Source: Microvirga sp. ACRRW
Lineage (GTDB): Bacteria > Pseudomonadota > Alphaproteobacteria > Rhizobiales > Beijerinckiaceae
DNA: 64,000 nucleotides
Assembly (NCBI RefSeq): GCF_022346925.1
Contig: NZ_JAKRNJ010000003.1
Location: 124,001-188,000 of the forward strand
Reading direction: 5' to 3'
Part shown: positions 33,512 to 40,792 of the stretch, in pieces
Numbering within the stretch: the stretch's first letter is position 1
How the letters are laid out: every line of letters starts with the position of its first letter
Program-made: the position numbers and the translations under genes
Notes under the pieces: model-generated
Database searches by the model: none
Seen by the model: only the letters and a program-made list of their open reading frames with translations
What the model was told of the DNA's origin: nothing

Positions 33512-35596
33512 ATGACAAACAGAACCGTCATTAACGGTGACAATGGATCGAACTCGCTTCTGGGTACCGAAGCGGCTGAGATCGTTTACGGCTTCACGTC
33601 CCATGATTCCCAGACCGCCTCGATCCAGGCGACGAAGGTTGCGTCGGGCTTCGCATGGCCGGGGCTTATTCTGGCCATGTCCGCCCCGCCGAACGATCCG
33701 GATCATATGTTCATCGTTCAACGGAACGGGATCATCAAGGTTCTCGACATCGCGACCGGCCAGGCCAAGGCTGCACCCTTCCTCGATGTTTCGTCGGAAG
33801 TGCCGATGACGGGCGAGCAGGGCATGCTCGGGTTCACCTTCGATCCGAACTACGACGATAATGGCTATGTCTACGTCTACATGAGCACTCACTCGGGTGA
33901 CGTGGAAATCCGCCGCTACACCACATCCGCCGACGATCCTCACGCGATCGATCCAGGCAGCAAGCATATCGTCAAGACAATCGACTTTCCGGAAGACACC
34001 AACCGGCACCGGAGCGGGTGGATGGATTTCGGACCGGACGGATATCTCTATGTCGCCGTCGGCGATGCTCAGTCTGGAGCGAATGCACAGCGGCTCGACA
34101 ATCCTTTCGGCAAGGTTCTGCGCCTCGACGTTCATGGCGACGACTTCCCCGACGATCCGGGTCGGAACTACGCCGTCCCTGCGGACAATCCGCGTACCAT
34201 TGCAGGCATTGCGGGCGATGCCTCAGGCACCGGCATCTTCGCCGCGGGCCTCCGCAATCCATGGAAAGGAGGCTTCGACCGGGCGACGGGCGAACTCTAC
34301 GTATCCGATGTCGGCGAGATGAAAGCGGAGGAGATCAATCTTATTCGGTCCGGCGCCAATTATGGATGGAGCCAAACCGAAGGATATTTCAATGAAGCGC
34401 AATACCCGGACTACACCAATCCCATCCACGCTTATACGCGCAGCGTTGGAACCACTGTTGTCGGCGGATATGTTTATCGCGGACAGGAAGACGCTTTTCA
34501 CGGTCAGTATTTCTTCGGCGACTACAACAAGCACAAAGTTTGGACCATGGGCGTTGGCGATTCAGTGCGACCGCCTGTGACCGATATTACCCTGGACATC
34601 GAGGATGATTTCGGCCGGCTGCGCAGCCCCCTCGTGTTCGGTGAGGATGCGCTTGGAAATCTCTACATGGCCACGGCGCTCGGGGATCTCATGACGCTGA
34701 CGCCGCAAACAACGTCGTTCGATGAGGCGGATTTGATCGACGCGGGAGGCGGCGACGATGTCGTTTATTCCGGCGCAGGCGACGACACGGTCTTCGGCGG
34801 CACGGGTAACGATGCCCTCAACGGCATGAGCGGCAACGACTCCCTCGATGGCGGCGCGGACCAGGACCGCATGCTCGGCGGACGCGGCAATGACACCTAT
34901 GTCGTCGACGATGTGAAGGATGTGGTTGTCGAGAAGACCGGCGAAGGCAAGGACACGATCAAGACCAAGGTGAGTTATGCTCTCACGGATGCCATGTCCG
35001 TCGAAGTGCTTTGGACGACGAACACGGCCGGCACGGCCGCCATCAACCTGACTGGCAACAAGCTTGATAATCAGATCTCCGGCAATGCGGGAATTAATCT
35101 TCTCTCAGGTCTTGCTGGAGCCGACATCATCCGCGGACTCGGTGGAGATGATCAGATCAACGGCGGCACAGGCAATGACGATCTGCATGGCGACGCCGGA
35201 AACGATCGTCTTTATGGTGGAGCGGGGGATGACAAGCTGGAAGGCGGTGCAGGAATGGACCGCCTGACGGGAGGTACCGGCGCCGACACGTTCGTGTGGC
35301 TTGCGACAACGGATACGAGCATCGTGACGGCGCAGGCCGACATTGTCCTCGACTTCAACGAGGCTCAGGGCGACCTGCTAAGTCTCTTGAACATCGATGC
35401 CCGGGAAGATCGTGACGGTGCCCAGGCTTTCGTCTTCATCGGCACGGATGCTTTCACCAGGGCCGGTCAGGTTCGTTATGAGACGGCGGGCAGCGAAACG
35501 CTGGTCTATCTCAACACCGATACGGATCTTGAGGCCGAAGGCATGATCCGCCTTTCGGGCATTCACAATCTGAGCGCCGAGAACTTCATCCTTTGA
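33512..35596 (+). CDS. PQQ-type sugar dehydrogenase (GSDH) fused to RTX repeats
   Basis: A 694-residue secreted protein. Residues of about 25-410 form the glucose/sorbosone dehydrogenase six-bladed propeller: DHMFIVQRNGIIKVLD, GMLGFTFDPNYDDNGYVYVYMS, RSGWMDFGPDGYLYVAVGDA, GTGIFAAGLRNPWKGGFD, VSDVGEMKAEEINLI and NYGWSQTEGYF. Two RTX blocks follow (about 410-470 and 510-590, nonapeptides such as GGTGNDALNG and GGAGDDKLEG), ending in a type I secretion tail (SAENFIL). No Sec signal is present, so export would be by a type I system not encoded here. ATG 33512 is 7 bases after AAGGA; ATG 33506 is too close to it. It may oxidise aldoses outside the cell. Confidence 0.9.
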   Translation: MTNRTVINGDNGSNSLLGTEAAEIVYGFTSHDSQTASIQATKVASGFAWPGLILAMSAPPNDPDHMFIVQRNGIIKVLDIATGQAKAAPFLDVSSEVPMTGEQGMLGFTFDPNYDDNGYVYVYMSTHSGDVEIRRYTTSADDPHAIDPGSKHIVKTIDFPEDTNRHRSGWMDFGPDGYLYVAVGDAQSGANAQRLDNPFGKVLRLDVHGDDFPDDPGRNYAVPADNPRTIAGIAGDASGTGIFAAGLRNPWKGGFDRATGELYVSDVGEMKAEEINLIRSGANYGWSQTEGYFNEAQYPDYTNPIHAYTRSVGTTVVGGYVYRGQEDAFHGQYFFGDYNKHKVWTMGVGDSVRPPVTDITLDIEDDFGRLRSPLVFGEDALGNLYMATALGDLMTLTPQTTSFDEADLIDAGGGDDVVYSGAGDDTVFGGTGNDALNGMSGNDSLDGGADQDRMLGGRGNDTYVVDDVKDVVVEKTGEGKDTIKTKVSYALTDAMSVEVLWTTNTAGTAAINLTGNKLDNQISGNAGINLLSGLAGADIIRGLGGDDQINGGTGNDDLHGDAGNDRLYGGAGDDKLEGGAGMDRLTGGTGADTFVWLATTDTSIVTAQADIVLDFNEAQGDLLSLLNIDAREDRDGAQAFVFIGTDAFTRAGQVRYETAGSETLVYLNTDTDLEAEGMIRLSGIHNLSAENFIL

Positions 35597-35608
35597 TGAA
35601 ATGAAATG

Positions 35609-35640
35609 CACCGCCGCTTCTTGAAAGCGGCGGTGTTTCT
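35609..35640. terminator. Bidirectional intrinsic terminator
   Basis: CACCGCCGCTT (35609-35619) and AAGCGGCGGTG (35625-35635) form a perfect 11-base stem with a 5-base loop followed by TTTCT. It sits between the convergent dehydrogenase gene (ends 35596) and sigma-factor gene (ends 35640) and can serve the plus-strand gene; in the other direction the T-run is weak. Confidence 0.8.
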
Positions 35641-36191
35641 CAAGCCGACATGTGCATGAAGAGCGCGGCCTTGACGAGACGGTCGGGGCCGAGATCGTCA
35701 TGCGCGTCGAAGTTCATCAACTCGGCAAGCCGTCGGCGCGCGCGGTTGATGCGGCTCTTGATGGTGCCGATATTCGTGCCGCAGATGCGTGCCGCGTCCT
35801 CGTAGGTCAATCCTTCCGCCGTCACGAGCAGAAGCGCTTCGCGCTGATCGAGGGGAAGTTGACTGAGGGCTTTCAGCATGTCCGCAAAATCGAGGCGCGA
35901 GCCTTGCTCCGGCAGCACGGCGACTTTCTCGGCCCATGCGCCTTCCGGATCCTCAACCTCGCGCTTTCTGCGGCGGGCCTGGGTCAGGAAATCGTTGCGC
36001 AAGATCGTGAAGAGCCAAGCCTGCATGCTGGTGCCGGGCTGGAACTTGTCGAGATTGCTCAAGCCTTTCAGAAGGGCGCCCTGCACAAGGTCGTCGGCCC
36101 GGTCCACACTGCCGCAGAGAGAGATGGCAAAGGCGCGCAAATGAGGGATCGCGGCTAGCATCTGCTCCTTAAGGGGTGTTTCAGCCGCCAT
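35640..36191 (-). CDS. ECF sigma factor, EcfG (ECF15)-like
   Basis: A 183-residue sigma factor with region 2 (ISLCGSVDRADDLVQGALLKGL, FQPGTSMQAWLFTILRNDFLTQAR) and region 4 (LPLDQREALLLVTAEGLTYEDAARICGTNIGTIKSRINRARRRL). Both regions, and the linker with VLPEQGSRLDFADM, match the EcfG group that drives the alphaproteobacterial general stress response. NepR and PhyR genes, normally nearby, are absent, so this may be one of several EcfG paralogues. It is divergent from a receiver-only regulator gene. A perfect EcfG-type promoter lies at 36984-37009, 0.8 kb away. Confidence 0.88.
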   Translation of the reverse strand: MAAETPLKEQMLAAIPHLRAFAISLCGSVDRADDLVQGALLKGLSNLDKFQPGTSMQAWLFTILRNDFLTQARRRKREVEDPEGAWAEKVAVLPEQGSRLDFADMLKALSQLPLDQREALLLVTAEGLTYEDAARICGTNIGTIKSRINRARRRLAELMNFDAHDDLGPDRLVKAALFMHMSA

Positions 36192-36561
36192 ACGGTGTCC
36201 CTTCCGATCCCAGAACCCGCGAGCAGACGCTTCTTGGCGGATGGGCGCATTAACTTATGTGAGGCCTGGCTGCTTTATCGGCAAAATTCGACGGCCAGAG
36301 AGTAAGGTGACGAAGAGCGTCGGCAAGATATCGCAATCCGGAGAGCAGTTGAGGAGTCAGTCCATTGCGGCATGAATCGAACCTATTTTTGCGGAAGAGT
36401 TTCACCTTGAGATCGTTAAGCTTTTCCCAAGCTACAGACTTACATAAGTGAATGCAGTGACATTTAAGGCAATCGAAGGTCAGGCATGCGCTGAGCCAGG
36501 AGTGATTCGCCTCAAGACCTTTTTCATCGATCTGGTTCGAGCCACCTGCCCAGTGTTGCCA
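36192..36561. other. 370-base divergent intergenic region
   Basis: The gap lies between the ECF sigma gene (minus) and the receiver-only regulator gene (plus). A GTG at 36448 would extend the regulator by 38 residues without domain support. I see no RNA gene or clear operator; no GGAAC-N16/17-CGTT match was found here on either strand. Confidence 0.5.
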
Positions 36562-36942
36562 ATGACAGGTCAGAAAAATTCCATGCCTTTACCGCGTTGC
36601 ATGATCGTCGAAGACCAGGCTCTCATCGGGATGTCGCTTGAGGCCTCCCTTGAAGAATCCGGGTTCGCGGTCGAGGGCCCTTTCATGAGCATCGCCCAGG
36701 CTCTGAACTGGCTGGAAAGCGACGCCCCGGACATTGCCCTTCTCGACATCATGCTCAAGGACGGGACATCGCTGGAGATCGCCCGCGCACTGAAAGGCCG
36801 GGGCATCCCCTTTGTAGTCTATTCCGGATTGCCTCCGAATGAGGCCGCGCCGGCTGAATTGCGAGACGCGCCCTGGCTTGAGAAGCCGGTCAGCCGTGAA
36901 ACCTTGGCGGATACTCTCCGAACCGCGATGATGCCATCATAG
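36562..36942 (+). CDS. Receiver-only response regulator
   Basis: A protein of about 126 residues that is only a receiver domain. CMIVEDQALIGMSLEASLEESGF supplies the acidic pocket, DIALLDIMLKDG the phosphorylated aspartate, VVYSG the switch serine and WLEKPVS the conserved lysine. There is no output domain, so it should act by binding a partner or as a phosphate sink, as in several stress-response phosphorelays. It lacks the sigma-like domain of PhyR. The start is uncertain (36448, 36562 or 36583); I chose 36562 because the domain begins shortly after. It is divergent from the EcfG-like sigma gene. Confidence 0.82.
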   Translation: MTGQKNSMPLPRCMIVEDQALIGMSLEASLEESGFAVEGPFMSIAQALNWLESDAPDIALLDIMLKDGTSLEIARALKGRGIPFVVYSGLPPNEAAPAELRDAPWLEKPVSRETLADTLRTAMMPS

Positions 36943-36983
36943 GCGCGTGTATTGACGGCTCCCGATGCAAACGGGGTCAAAAC

Positions 36984-37009
36984 GGAACATCGGCACACGA
37001 AACGCCGTT
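36984..37009 (+). promoter_or_regulatory. EcfG-type general stress promoter
   Basis: GGAAC at 36984-36988 and CGTT at 37006-37009 are separated by exactly 17 bases, a perfect match to the EcfG consensus GGAAC-N16/17-CGTT. Transcription would start near 37016, about 23 bases before the ATG at 37039. An EcfG-like sigma gene is encoded 0.8 kb upstream. Confidence 0.7.
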
Positions 37010-37038
37010 TTCCCGCATATCGTGTCCTGGAGGACGCT

Positions 37039-37593
37039 ATGCGTATTCAGTTCAAGGCCTTGATGGCCTCCGCTTTTCTGCTGAGTGGCGTCGCAATGTT
37101 CGATCCCGGCCCGGCTTCAGCCCAACAAGTAGGCCCCCCACGCATTCCCCCTTCGCCCAGTCTTGGAGGCGGTCCGGGAGGTGGAGGCCGCTTCCTTCCT
37201 CCTTCGGGCGGCGGCCCAGTAGCCCCGAGCTTCCGAGGTGGTTCCTACGGACCCAGATATGCCGGTCCGCGCTCTTACGGCGGAGCCTATGCAGGGCGTC
37301 CCTATTATCGATCCGGCTATTACGGCGGGCGCTCCTATCGGCCTGCTTATTACGGGCGGCGGTATTACGGGGGCTACCCCTACGGCTATTACAACCGCGG
37401 CTATTACAATGGCGGCGCGGCCGTGGCGGGCCTGATCGGCGGCCTTACCCTCGGCGCCTTAGCGAACCCCTATTATTATGGGCCGGGCTATTATGCGCCG
37501 GCCTATTACGGACCCCGTTGCGTGCTGGAGCGCAGGCGTGTGGTCAACCGCTACGGTCACCGTGTCTGGCAACGGGTACGGGTCTGTTACTGA
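37039..37593 (+). CDS. Glycine/tyrosine-rich secreted protein
   Basis: A 184-residue exported protein. A signal peptide (about residues 1-28, ending ASA) is followed by a proline/glycine stretch (30-65), a long Gly-Tyr-Arg-rich region (about 65-125) with repeats such as YYGGRSYRPAYYGRRYYGG, one short hydrophobic alanine/glycine helix (about 127-142) and a conserved-looking end with two cysteines (RCVLERRRVVNRYGHRVWQRVRVCY). Low-complexity GY-rich envelope proteins of this form are common in Hyphomicrobiales, with no known function. ATG 37039 has GGAGG 6 bases upstream. The EcfG-type promoter just upstream suggests stress induction. Confidence 0.82.
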   Translation: MRIQFKALMASAFLLSGVAMFDPGPASAQQVGPPRIPPSPSLGGGPGGGGRFLPPSGGGPVAPSFRGGSYGPRYAGPRSYGGAYAGRPYYRSGYYGGRSYRPAYYGRRYYGGYPYGYYNRGYYNGGAAVAGLIGGLTLGALANPYYYGPGYYAPAYYGPRCVLERRRVVNRYGHRVWQRVRVCY

Positions 37594-37600
37594 GCCTCAA

Positions 37601-37625
37601 AAGCCCCGCCTCGTGCGGGGCTTTC
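37601..37625 (+). terminator. Intrinsic terminator
   Basis: AAGCCCCGC (37601-37609) and GCGGGGCTT (37615-37623) form a 9-base stem with a 5-base loop followed by a short T-run, directly after the stop of the Gly/Tyr-rich protein gene (37593). Confidence 0.82.
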
Positions 37626-37691
37626 ATGATCGTTGAAGCGGGGCTTAAGACGAGCTAGAGCGGTAGCGGCTTTTCAGGTAACTTGCCTTTC

Positions 37692-38306
37692 ATGACAATA
37701 CGCTTTCATCGCGGTGACCTGCCCGCGGATTATCAGCCCGGCTCCGCCATCGCGATCGATACCGAGACGCTCGGCCTCAACCCGCACCGTGACCGGCTCT
37801 GCGTGGTGCAAATTTCGAAGGGCGACGGCGATGCCGACGTGGTGCAGATCCTGAAGGATGGCCCCCGCCCCGAAAACCTGATCCGTGTTTTGGCGGATGA
37901 GAGCGTGCTCAAGATCTTTCATTATGCCCGCTTCGATCTGGCCGTGCTCTTTCATGCCTTCGCCGTGATGCCGCGGCCGGTCTATTGCACCAAGGTGGCT
38001 TCAAGGCTGGTGCGCACCTATACGGACAGGCATGGGCTGAAGGACCTGGTGCGGGAATTCCTCGGAGTGGAACTGTCCAAACAGCAGCAATCCTCCGATT
38101 GGGGCGCCGATACCCTCACTCCGGCACAGCTTGATTATGCAGCCTCCGACGTGCTGCATCTTCATGCCCTCAAGGAAAAGCTCGACCTGCGGCTTGAGCG
38201 GGAGAACCGGCTCGGGATTGCCCATCAATGTTTCTCGTTCCTGCCGACACGGGCGCAGCTCGATCTCCTCGGCTGGCCCGAGACCGACATTTTCGCCCAT
38301 AGTTGA
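37692..38306 (+). CDS. Ribonuclease D-type 3'-5' exonuclease
   Basis: A 204-residue DEDD exonuclease domain protein, a short RNase D without HRDC domains. The metal ligands are in IAIDTETLGL (Asp and Glu), FHYARFDLAVL (Asp) and LDYAASDVLHL (the DEDDy tyrosine and aspartate). It trims RNA 3' ends, for example of tRNA precursors. ATG 37692 is chosen; a TTG at 37683 is also in frame. The short form next to lptC is usual in this order of bacteria. Confidence 0.9.
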   Translation: MTIRFHRGDLPADYQPGSAIAIDTETLGLNPHRDRLCVVQISKGDGDADVVQILKDGPRPENLIRVLADESVLKIFHYARFDLAVLFHAFAVMPRPVYCTKVASRLVRTYTDRHGLKDLVREFLGVELSKQQQSSDWGADTLTPAQLDYAASDVLHLHALKEKLDLRLERENRLGIAHQCFSFLPTRAQLDLLGWPETDIFAHS

Positions 38307-38369
38307 CGCAGACTTAAACTTTCCCGCATAAACCCCATATCCGTCATAACATCGCCATTACCGTCAGGC

Positions 38370-39173
38370 ATGGCGCCAGACCGTGATGGGACGCAAGGGA
38401 TTGGATTGAGCGTGGCGGGATTTCAGGGCACCACGATGCAGAGTGGCCCGGCCTCGGGGTCGGCTACGCGCTCGCGCGCCTTCAACAAGGCCCGGCGTCA
38501 TTCCCGCTGGGTGCGGTTGGCAAAGGTCGCCATTCCCCTGGGCTCCCTCCTGTCGATGGCTGCCGTGGCGGCTTTCGCCTATTTCGAGCCTTTCCGGCAG
38601 ATCGATGATCTGAGCTTCGGCTCCATTGGTGTCAACGGCACCAACGTGACCATGGAAGCGCCCAAGCTCACCGGCTTCAAGAACGACAACCGGCCCTATG
38701 AGGTGACCGCCAGCGCCGCCACACAGGATGTGCGTAAGCCCAACTTCGTGGAGCTCAAGGATCTGCGCGCCCGCATCGTCACCGACGACAAGGGCAGCGC
38801 AGCCAGGCTCGAAGCCGATATCGGCATTCTGGACACGCAGAAGGAGCAGATGAACCTGCGCCAGAACGTCCGTGTGCGGACGGATGGCGGCCAGGAGGTC
38901 CACATGCGCTCCGCCTTCGTGAACTTCAAATCCGGCGGCGTGACGTCGAACGAGCCCGTGACCGTGATCCTCGGAGGCAACGGCCAGATCGAGGCCGAGG
39001 GGCTTCGGGTCACCGATAACGGCAAGATCCTGAGTTTCAGGGGACGCGTGCGCACCACCTTCCTGCCCGCGAAATCTTCCGAGCCTGCCGCTCCTGCCGA
39101 TACGGGCTCCGCTAATCCCGCCTCTTCTCCTGCCGCCCCCAAGGCGGCTCAACCGACAAGTGTCCGTCCATGA
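38370..39173 (+). CDS. lptC: LPS export periplasmic protein LptC
   Basis: A 267-residue single-span protein of the Lpt bridge: a basic cytoplasmic start, one membrane helix (about residues 50-72) and a periplasmic beta-jellyroll (about 85-225, LTGFKNDNRPYEVTASAATQD, VELKDLRARI, VNFKSGGVTSNEPVTV), with a proline/alanine tail. It accepts LPS from LptB2FG and passes it to LptA. The stop overlaps the lptA start by 4 bases (ATGA), and lptB follows, the usual alphaproteobacterial order. Confidence 0.9.
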   Translation: MAPDRDGTQGIGLSVAGFQGTTMQSGPASGSATRSRAFNKARRHSRWVRLAKVAIPLGSLLSMAAVAAFAYFEPFRQIDDLSFGSIGVNGTNVTMEAPKLTGFKNDNRPYEVTASAATQDVRKPNFVELKDLRARIVTDDKGSAARLEADIGILDTQKEQMNLRQNVRVRTDGGQEVHMRSAFVNFKSGGVTSNEPVTVILGGNGQIEAEGLRVTDNGKILSFRGRVRTTFLPAKSSEPAAPADTGSANPASSPAAPKAAQPTSVRP

Positions 39174-39775
39174 TGAGTTTCGCCCGCTCCGCGCTCGCTC
39201 TCGCGCTTCTCCTCCCGGCAGCGACATCCGCCGCCTGGGCTCAGGCCTCGAAGGAGCGCGCCGTCGGCTTCGGCAATTTCGGCTCCAGCAAGGAGCCGAT
39301 CAAGATCGACGCCAACAAGCTCGATGTGTTCGACAAGGAAGGACGCGCGGTCTTCTCCGGCGACGTGGTGGCCGTTCAGGGCGAAAGCACCATGAAGTGC
39401 ACGGCCATGACCGTCTTTTACGAGCAGCAGAACCAGGGCGGCGCGCAACCCGCCGCAGCAACCCCGCAGGGTCCCAGCGAGAGCGCGATCAAGAAGATCG
39501 ACTGCAAGGGTCCGGTCACCATCGTGTCCCGCACGCAGGTGGCCACCGGCGACAACGCCACCTTCGACCGGGGCGCTAACAAAATCCTGCTCAACGGCAA
39601 CGCAGCTTTGAGCGACGGTCCCAACGTGACCCGCGGCGAGCGTGTGACCTATGACATCAACACGGGTGTGGCGAGCATCGATACCAAGCCCGGTGGCCGC
39701 GTGCGGGCCCTGTTCGTTCCCGGACAAGGCGCGCCGGCTCCGACGGGTGCCGGCAACGCCAAGCCCAAGCCGTAA
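39170..39775 (+). CDS. lptA: LPS transport periplasmic protein LptA (OstA)
   Basis: A 201-residue periplasmic bridge protein with a signal peptide ending WAQA (about residue 25) and the OstA jellyroll: EPIKIDANKLDVFDKEGRAVFSGDVVAVQGES, MKCTAMTVFYE, and ATFDRGANKILLNGNAALSDGPNVTRGERVTYDINTG. It oligomerises to carry LPS across the periplasm. An insert rich in glutamine and alanine (about 85-105) is longer than in enteric LptA. It is translationally coupled to lptC. Confidence 0.93.
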   Translation: MMSFARSALALALLLPAATSAAWAQASKERAVGFGNFGSSKEPIKIDANKLDVFDKEGRAVFSGDVVAVQGESTMKCTAMTVFYEQQNQGGAQPAAATPQGPSESAIKKIDCKGPVTIVSRTQVATGDNATFDRGANKILLNGNAALSDGPNVTRGERVTYDINTGVASIDTKPGGRVRALFVPGQGAPAPTGAGNAKPKP

Positions 39776-39823
39776 CATTCTCGAGATGAGGCTGGCGCAT
39801 CGTCTGGCCTTCTCCTTTTAGCG

Positions 39824-40678
39824 ATGGATTCCGTGAAGCCTTTCTTCAACCGCCCTCAATCCGTTCCTGCGGACACGACGACCTTGGCCCGCCAAGCGGC
39901 AGGGCCGTCGCCGCATGGCTTCGGTCGCTTAGGCGATACGGGCGTGTTCGGCGGACCCGGCATTCTCGCCGTCAAAGGTCTGCAGAAGAGCTATCGCGGC
40001 CGCACCGTCGTGCAGGATGCGGGCTTGAACGTGCGCGCCGGCGAGGCTGTGGGCCTGCTCGGACCCAACGGCGCGGGCAAGACCACGATCTTCTACATGA
40101 TCACCGGCCTCGTGCAGGCCGATCGCGGCGTCATCAGCCTTGACGGGCATGATGTGACGGGCCTGCCCATGTATCGCCGTGCGCGTCTGGGCATCGGCTA
40201 CCTGCCGCAGGAAGCCTCGATCTTTCGCGGCCTGTCCGTCGAGGATAACATCCGCGCCGTGCTCGAGATCGTTGAGCCGAGCCGCAAGGAGCGCGAGCGA
40301 AAGCTCGATGCGCTGCTCGACGAGTTCAACATCACGCGTCTGCGCAAGGCGCCTTCCATCGCGCTGTCGGGCGGCGAGCGCCGCCGCTGCGAGATTGCTC
40401 GCGCGCTCGCGGGCGAGCCCACCTTCATGCTGCTCGACGAGCCCTTCGCGGGCATCGATCCGATTGCGGTGGGCGACATTCAAAACCTCGTGCGGCACCT
40501 CACCCGCCGCGGCCTCGGCGTGCTGATCACCGACCACAACGTGCGCGAGACGCTGGGCCTCATCGATCGCGCCTACATCATCCATTCCGGCCGCGTGCTC
40601 ACGGAAGGAACGTCGGACGCCATCGTCGCGAACGAGGAAGTGCGCCGTCTCTATCTCGGCGAGGATTTCCGTCTCTAA
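39824..40678 (+). CDS. lptB: LPS export ABC ATPase LptB
   Basis: A 284-residue ABC ATPase with a 45-residue N-terminal extension before the usual start. Walker A is GPNGAGKTT (about residue 80), the Q-loop region is YLPQEASIFRGLSVEDN, the signature is LSGGERRRCEIARAL, Walker B is FMLLDEPFAGID and the H-loop is LITDHNVRETL. It powers LPS extraction together with LptF and LptG, which are not in the window. It lies 48 bases after lptA. The next gene, rpoN, is also in the conventional position. Confidence 0.95.
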   Translation: MDSVKPFFNRPQSVPADTTTLARQAAGPSPHGFGRLGDTGVFGGPGILAVKGLQKSYRGRTVVQDAGLNVRAGEAVGLLGPNGAGKTTIFYMITGLVQADRGVISLDGHDVTGLPMYRRARLGIGYLPQEASIFRGLSVEDNIRAVLEIVEPSRKERERKLDALLDEFNITRLRKAPSIALSGGERRRCEIARALAGEPTFMLLDEPFAGIDPIAVGDIQNLVRHLTRRGLGVLITDHNVRETLGLIDRAYIIHSGRVLTEGTSDAIVANEEVRRLYLGEDFRL

Positions 40679-40735
40679 GCGAAGGTAGGACGATCTGTCT
40701 TTTGACGGAGCCGTCGACGGCGCGGTAAAAGCAGA

Positions 40736-40756
40736 GGGCATGCAAGAAGCATGCCC
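40736..40756 (+). repeat. Hairpin GGGCATGC-AAGAA-GCATGCCC upstream of rpoN
   Basis: Perfect 8-base arms (40736-40743 and 40749-40756) enclose a 5-base loop. The in-frame ATG at 40751 lies inside the right arm. Either that ATG is not the real start, which is then ATG 40793, or the hairpin hides it and limits translation of sigma-54. It could also be a regulator binding site. Confidence 0.5.
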
Positions 40757-40792
40757 GATCTTCGCCGGGTACTGTCCAATGAGCTGCCGTCC

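Noticed and set aside
36562-36942. PhyR general-stress regulator
   Set aside because: Only a receiver domain is present; the N-terminal sigma-like domain that defines PhyR is absent.
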